Shown here: positions 60,353-64,000 of the stretch, in pieces | Position numbering within the stretch: the stretch's first letter is position 1 | Layout: the number at the start of each line of letters is the position of its first letter | DNA from: Mycteria americana | Taxonomy: Eukaryota; Chordata; Aves; Ciconiiformes; Ciconiidae | DNA length: 64,000 nucleotides | Direction of reading: 5' to 3' | Assembly: GCF_035582795.1 (NCBI RefSeq) | Contig: NC_134366.1 | Location: forward strand, 6,554,828 to 6,618,827 | The notes under the pieces: generated by a model | The model's database searches: none | The model's input: only the letters and a program-made list of their open reading frames with translations | Told to the model about the DNA's origin: nothing | Made by a program: the position numbers and the translations under genes

Positions 60353-61880
60353 TTCAGTGAAATTGTCCACTGCCTCCTTGGGTCCAAATAAACTCTTGGC
60401 ATCACAATCTCCTGTGGCAGAGAGCTGCAGAACTCAATTAACTGTTACATGAAAAATCACGTCTTTTTGCTTACTTTGAAGGTGTGCCCTCATAGTTTCA
60501 ACAGTTCCTCTGTTATTCAATTGAAAGAGAGCAAACGCTCAGTTCCTGACTACCCTCTCCATACCACAAATGACTTTATAGCACATTCTCTCTTCAGTTG
60601 TCTCTCTTCAAATGAAAAAGCCTTAGTTCACTTATCATTCCCTACGGGGTAACTAGCGATACCTTTAATCATTGCTGCTGCCCTTTTTCAAGCTTTCCTA
60701 TTGCTATTTTTTTTTTAAATGGAAGGACAAGATGTTGGAAAACTATGAGTTTATACAGTAATTCAACAATGTCCTCTTTCTTAGTCTCCATTGTTTTCCT
60801 GATAGTTCTTAATAATGCATTTGCTTTTTGGCCATTTCTGATTTCTGAAATGACACTTTGTAAACTCTACATCTCACTTCAGACTGTTGCTGAAGAGCTC
60901 AAACCCCATTATTTCACATGTGGATTTAGTCAGGATTTTTCCCCACACGTATCATTTTATGTTTACCTACACTTCATTATACCTGTGGTTTTATTGCCCA
61001 CCTAATCTTCTAAGATCCTTCTGCAGTTCTGCAATTGCTCTTTAGTTTTGCTATTCTGAATAATCCCATGCCACCAGTACATGTTGTCATCTCACCGCTT
61101 ATCTCTTTTTCCAGGACTTTTAGAATATGAAGAAGAGCAAGGTCTAACCATTTTTTTTGATAACTCTTTGGATGATCTTTCCAAGCAGCAGGAGTGATCA
61201 TTCACTCCTATCATCTACTTCTTATCTTGTAACCATTCATCTGAATAAAGATATCTTAGGTATTGCTGCTTAGCTTCCTTGATAAGCCCTTGACAAAGCT
61301 TTGATAAGGGACTTTTTGAAATCTAAACGGCCAGATCACTCCTTTCTGTATGTTTGTTAACGCCTTTAGGAACTCTAATACATGTGTGAGACAGGACATC
61401 CCTTTATCAGATCCACATTGACTCTTCCCAAGAATATAATACTTGGGTACCCACTAAAACTATTATTTATTATAGCTTCTATTACTTTGTTGACAGAGGC
61501 TTATAGACCTCCCCTTCAGATCTCAACTAGAATCCTTTTTAAAAAATAGGGTATTTGCTACTTCCTAGTCCCCCGCAGCCAATGTGCTTTTAAGCAAGAA
61601 GTTCAATAGAACTGTTTGTAGGTGTGCTGTCTCATTCCTGAGTCCCTTGGAAGAGATTGGTACCACCTATACCTGAAGAGGTAAGTACCACCTATTCCTG
61701 CAAACTGTTATTGTTCATTTTGTCTGTTCCATAGTCTCTTTGACCTTCACCTTAATTTAAGACAGATGTTCTGATGAGTTCCCTACAAAGAAAGGTTTGG
61801 GGATGGGAACCTCCTCACTATCTTCCATGGTAAACACAGATGCAAATAGTTCCTGTAGACTTTGTTTGCTATGGTCTTAT
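60353..61880 (-). mobile_element. Ancient CR1/L3-like LINE relic, minus strand
   Basis: The plus strand follows the order of reversed CR1-type reverse-transcriptase sequence known from reptile and bird genomes: a TTAATAATGCATTTGCTTTT segment, then AGATCCTTCTGCAGTTCTGC, then CCACATTGACTCTTCCCAAG, then a truncated 5' part. It is saturated with stops and indels. Much more diverged than the other CR1 copies here, it probably predates most avian CR1 subfamilies. Confidence 0.65.
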
Positions 61881-62714
61881 ATTTCCTAGGTACTCATACT
61901 GGGATAGACTCTTTGGCATCTACTTTTGGTATGTCTGAAGAAAGATTTCTTATTTCTGTTATTTGTAGAAATATAATTACATGGGCAACATTGCAGTTCA
62001 TCATTGGCACACCTGTTGTAAATGATGCTCTGAAGAAAAAGAATTTAAGAAAAAATATAATTATGTGATAAGGTTCCCAAATATGTAGCAGAAAACACAG
62101 AAAAATGACACAATTTTATTTTTTTCTGAATGCCTACGTGCACTTCTACCATAAGCTCAATGAATGCGATGCACAGATATGCAATCACAGCTTAGAGATA
62201 ACACCGGAAAAAGGTTACTTAAAAAGGCTCCTGAGAATATCCTGGCCTTTCTTTGGAGAAAAAATGAGCCAGTATGTATGGCTTTTGAGCATAAATAGTT
62301 ATTCAAGTGACAGGGAATTTAAGAGTTTCACTTGGAAGCAAAGGCAGAGGATGGAGAAGGCAGCTTTTTTTCTCTTCTCTCTTTATGCATCGCACTTGAA
62401 CCACAGAAATTATGTGGACGGATCCTTTGGAAAAATGACATCTTGGAGGTGAGAGCAGTAACTACCAAGGAGTTTTACTAAAATGGATGCTTTTATACTG
62501 AATGAAAGTACGTATGCAGGAAATATAACTACATTATAACACTTTAACTACATTAATATAATAATGCTTCAAATTGTTACTATTACTTTGAAAACTTTCA
62601 GAACTTTTCCATTAGTGAGTTAAAGGCAGAATCAGAATTCATCCTAAGTAAACCAGAGTGGAACAGAGATGAAATTTCAGGGGAATGGAAATATCACCAC
62701 TTCTTAATAATTAC

Positions 62715-62832
62715 CTAAACACAAGGCTCCCTGTGTCTTGAAAAACAGCAACACTGGACCATTGATTTGCTTCTTCAAAGTCTGAAAACTTCTCAGCTGG
62801 TGGAAATACTTTTCTTGAGTGCAATACATAAT
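62715..62832 (-). pseudogene. TTC21A: TTC21A exon 2 remnant
   Basis: After GGCATAG the sequence encodes IMYCTQEKYFHQLRS and PVLLFFKTQGALCL, then a G/GTAATT donor. It matches the N-terminal segment INYYCQ..Y, DPV..FF.AY of the TTC21 family with one residue missing after Ile. The frame is open over 39 codons. The first exon, expected in the CpG island to the right, could not be fixed. Confidence 0.65.
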
Positions 62833-63705
62833 CTATGCCTACGGGGAAGAACAGAACAGAAACACTTGCTCTTTTGAAATGTGCAAATTAGGTATTGGTA
62901 GAAAATAATAATCTCTTTCTGGAGTATACTAACAGGAGTATAATTTTTAAAAAGCTGTTAGAATGAGAACAGTAGTCAACTGTTTTTTTACAGAGATTTG
63001 TAAGAATATAGGTGGAAAAAAAAAGAATTTATAACTGAAAGTCTGTTTCTGCCAAAAAAAAGGCTCTGAGACCCAAACCGCCATCCGGCTGCACGCCGGC
63101 TGCTGGAGGGGCTGCCCCGGCTCGGCAGGGAGCATCCCGATCCTCATTCCAAATGGAAGCAGCTCAGGGCATTCCGAGCACCGGGAGAGGCCGAGGGGAG
63201 AGCGAGGGCCCACCGCCTGCCTGCCTTCCCTCCCCGGGAGCGGCGCCTGGGTCTCTGCCTCCCTCCGAGGGGCCGGGGGGGGGGGGGGAGCCGCAGCCCG
63301 GCTCAGGGCTGTGACAGATCCTCTGCGGACCAGACAAGCCCTGACCAGGCTCAGCGACCCCCGCACCCCCCCGCTTCTCCTCAGCGCTGCCCCCGGCCGC
63401 CGCTCGGCCCTTTCCCGCCCAGAGACCGGTGGGAGCCCCCGCCGCTCGCGCCCCGCCCTCCCGCAGCAACGCCTCGCTTCCCCCGCCCCCTCCCCGGTCG
63501 CTAAGGGCGTCAGGCGTCACGCGCTCCGCCAGCCCGGCAGGGAGTGGAGTAGAGCGAACGCCTGCTCCCCTCTGCCGTGTGCGGGCGCTGCGCTCGGCGC
63601 TCGCTTGCTCAGGCCTGCGACGCCCTCATCTGGGGGAGCGGCGGGAGGGCGATGCTCGTTGCTGTTGCCGCAGCTGCCTGAGTGTCCCGTCCCGCGGCGG
63701 TGGGC

Positions 63706-63768
63706 ATGGGGCTGGGCTCCAGCTCCGAGGTCCCTGACGGCGGCGCCGAGGGCTTCCACGTACACGGG
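63706..63768 (+). CDS. GORASP1: Golgi reassembly-stacking protein 1 (GRASP65), exon 1
   Basis: The start codon at 63706 opens MGLGSSSEVPDGGAEGFHVH plus Gly (21 codons), followed by donor GTGAGG at 63769. Human GORASP1 begins MGLGVSAEQPAGGAEGFHLH plus Gly, identical in length and exon end. GORASP1 is a peripheral cis-Golgi protein that links cisternae through its PDZ-like GRASP domain. Gly2 is the N-myristoylation site and is conserved here. The other exons lie beyond the window. The divergent neighbour and CpG promoter support the call. Confidence 0.92.
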
Positions 63769-64000
63769 GTGAGGCGGCCGCCGCGGGGGCGGTTTCGCGG
63801 GAGGGCCGTGAGGGGCGGCGGGCGCTGGGGGGGGGCGGAGGGGTGTCTGGCGGGGCGCGGGGTCCCGCTTCCCCCCCTCTGCTGTGGTGGCTCAGGCAGG
63901 CCGAGCCCGGCACGGGAGAGGGCGCTGGGCTCGGGGCGGCAGGCCTGTCGGCCTCGGGCTCCCTGGTACCCACTTGTTGGCCCCTTCCAGGGAACTGCCA
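63769..64000 (+). other. GORASP1: Start of GORASP1 intron 1
   Basis: CpG-rich sequence after the GTGAGG donor continues to the window edge with no further exon. Confidence 0.8.

Larger units (their letters stand above)
44104..62832 (-). pseudogene. TTC21A: TTC21A (IFT139-like TPR protein) unitary pseudogene, exons scattered over 19 kb
   Basis: TTC21A and its paralogue TTC21B are TPR proteins of about 1,320 residues; TTC21B is the IFT139 subunit of the retrograde intraflagellar transport complex, and TTC21A functions in sperm flagella. In order on the minus strand I recognise exons at 62832-62715, 58698-58533, 57997-57842 (weak), 52606-52432, 51409-51280, 50861-50780, 50291-50160, 47739-47631 and 44878-44682, plus a fragment at 44215-44104. 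Order and orientation agree with the protein, and position agrees with human synteny (between GORASP1 and CSRNP1). Disruptions: a TGA at 51373-51371, a net 7-base loss in 50211-50201, a net one-base gain in 44790-44781, no donor after 47631, and no sign of residues about 240-950 or of the last 100. Each single lesion could be a sequence error; together they indicate a dead gene. Confidence 0.75.
63060..64000. promoter_or_regulatory. CpG island, head-to-head promoter of GORASP1 and the former TTC21A
   Basis: GC content and CpG density rise sharply at about 63060 and stay high to the window end. GORASP1 starts rightwards at 63706; the TTC21A remnant runs leftwards from 62832. In human the two genes are also divergent. 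No TATA box is seen. The minus-strand first exon of TTC21A should lie around 63.05-63.5 kb, but no start codon with a matching donor can be singled out. Confidence 0.75.

Noticed and set aside
62947-63520. Minus-strand frames in the 63-kb CpG island as TTC21A exon 1
   Set aside because: Several ATGs are possible, but none combines a family-like N-terminus with a donor in the phase needed by exon 2.

Overview
The window is vertebrate nuclear DNA, most probably from a bird. The main clues are several CR1 LINE tails, a solo LTR of a type common in avian genomes (starts TGTGG, ends CGACA, five-base target duplication), compact introns and two sharp CpG islands. Gene content matches the block that in human chromosome 3p22 reads GORASP1 - TTC21A - CSRNP1. 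I infer a bird, probably not a galliform, but could run no database search.

Layout: 1-4.2 kb is intergenic. A degenerate G/C-rich minisatellite fills 4.2-6.1 kb and abuts the CpG-island promoter of CSRNP1 (plus strand, about 6.3-21.97 kb, 570-residue product, five exons, long AU-rich 3' UTR). 22-29.7 kb is intergenic and contains a 219-base (TTTTA)n array. A CR1 copy with a (TAGAC)n tail lies at 29.7-30.3 kb. An elastase-type serine protease gene occupies 30.5-36.07 kb on the minus strand, with eight exons, a TATA box and a poly(A) signal. Its exon-3 splice donor has CT where GT is needed, and the residue before the catalytic serine is Ala instead of Asp, so it is probably not making a normal enzyme. 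A second CR1 copy (36.7-37.4 kb) and a solo LTR (38.97-39.54 kb) follow.

From about 44 to 63 kb, on the minus strand, are scattered exons of the intraflagellar-transport-type TPR gene TTC21A. Several are clearly recognisable, but at least two carry frameshifts, one has an in-frame stop, and the exons for roughly the middle half of the protein were not found. I read it as a unitary pseudogene. Two further CR1-type elements sit inside it. The window ends in the CpG island and first intron of GORASP1 (plus strand), which would share a head-to-head promoter with TTC21A.

How the genes relate: CSRNP1 is a stress- and immediate-early-type nuclear factor, GORASP1 a Golgi stacking protein, the elastase a pancreatic-type zymogen, and TTC21A a ciliary/sperm-flagellum protein. 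They form no pathway. The interest lies in two neighbouring minus-strand genes that both look inactivated between two apparently intact plus-strand genes. I found no sign of a new multi-gene system.
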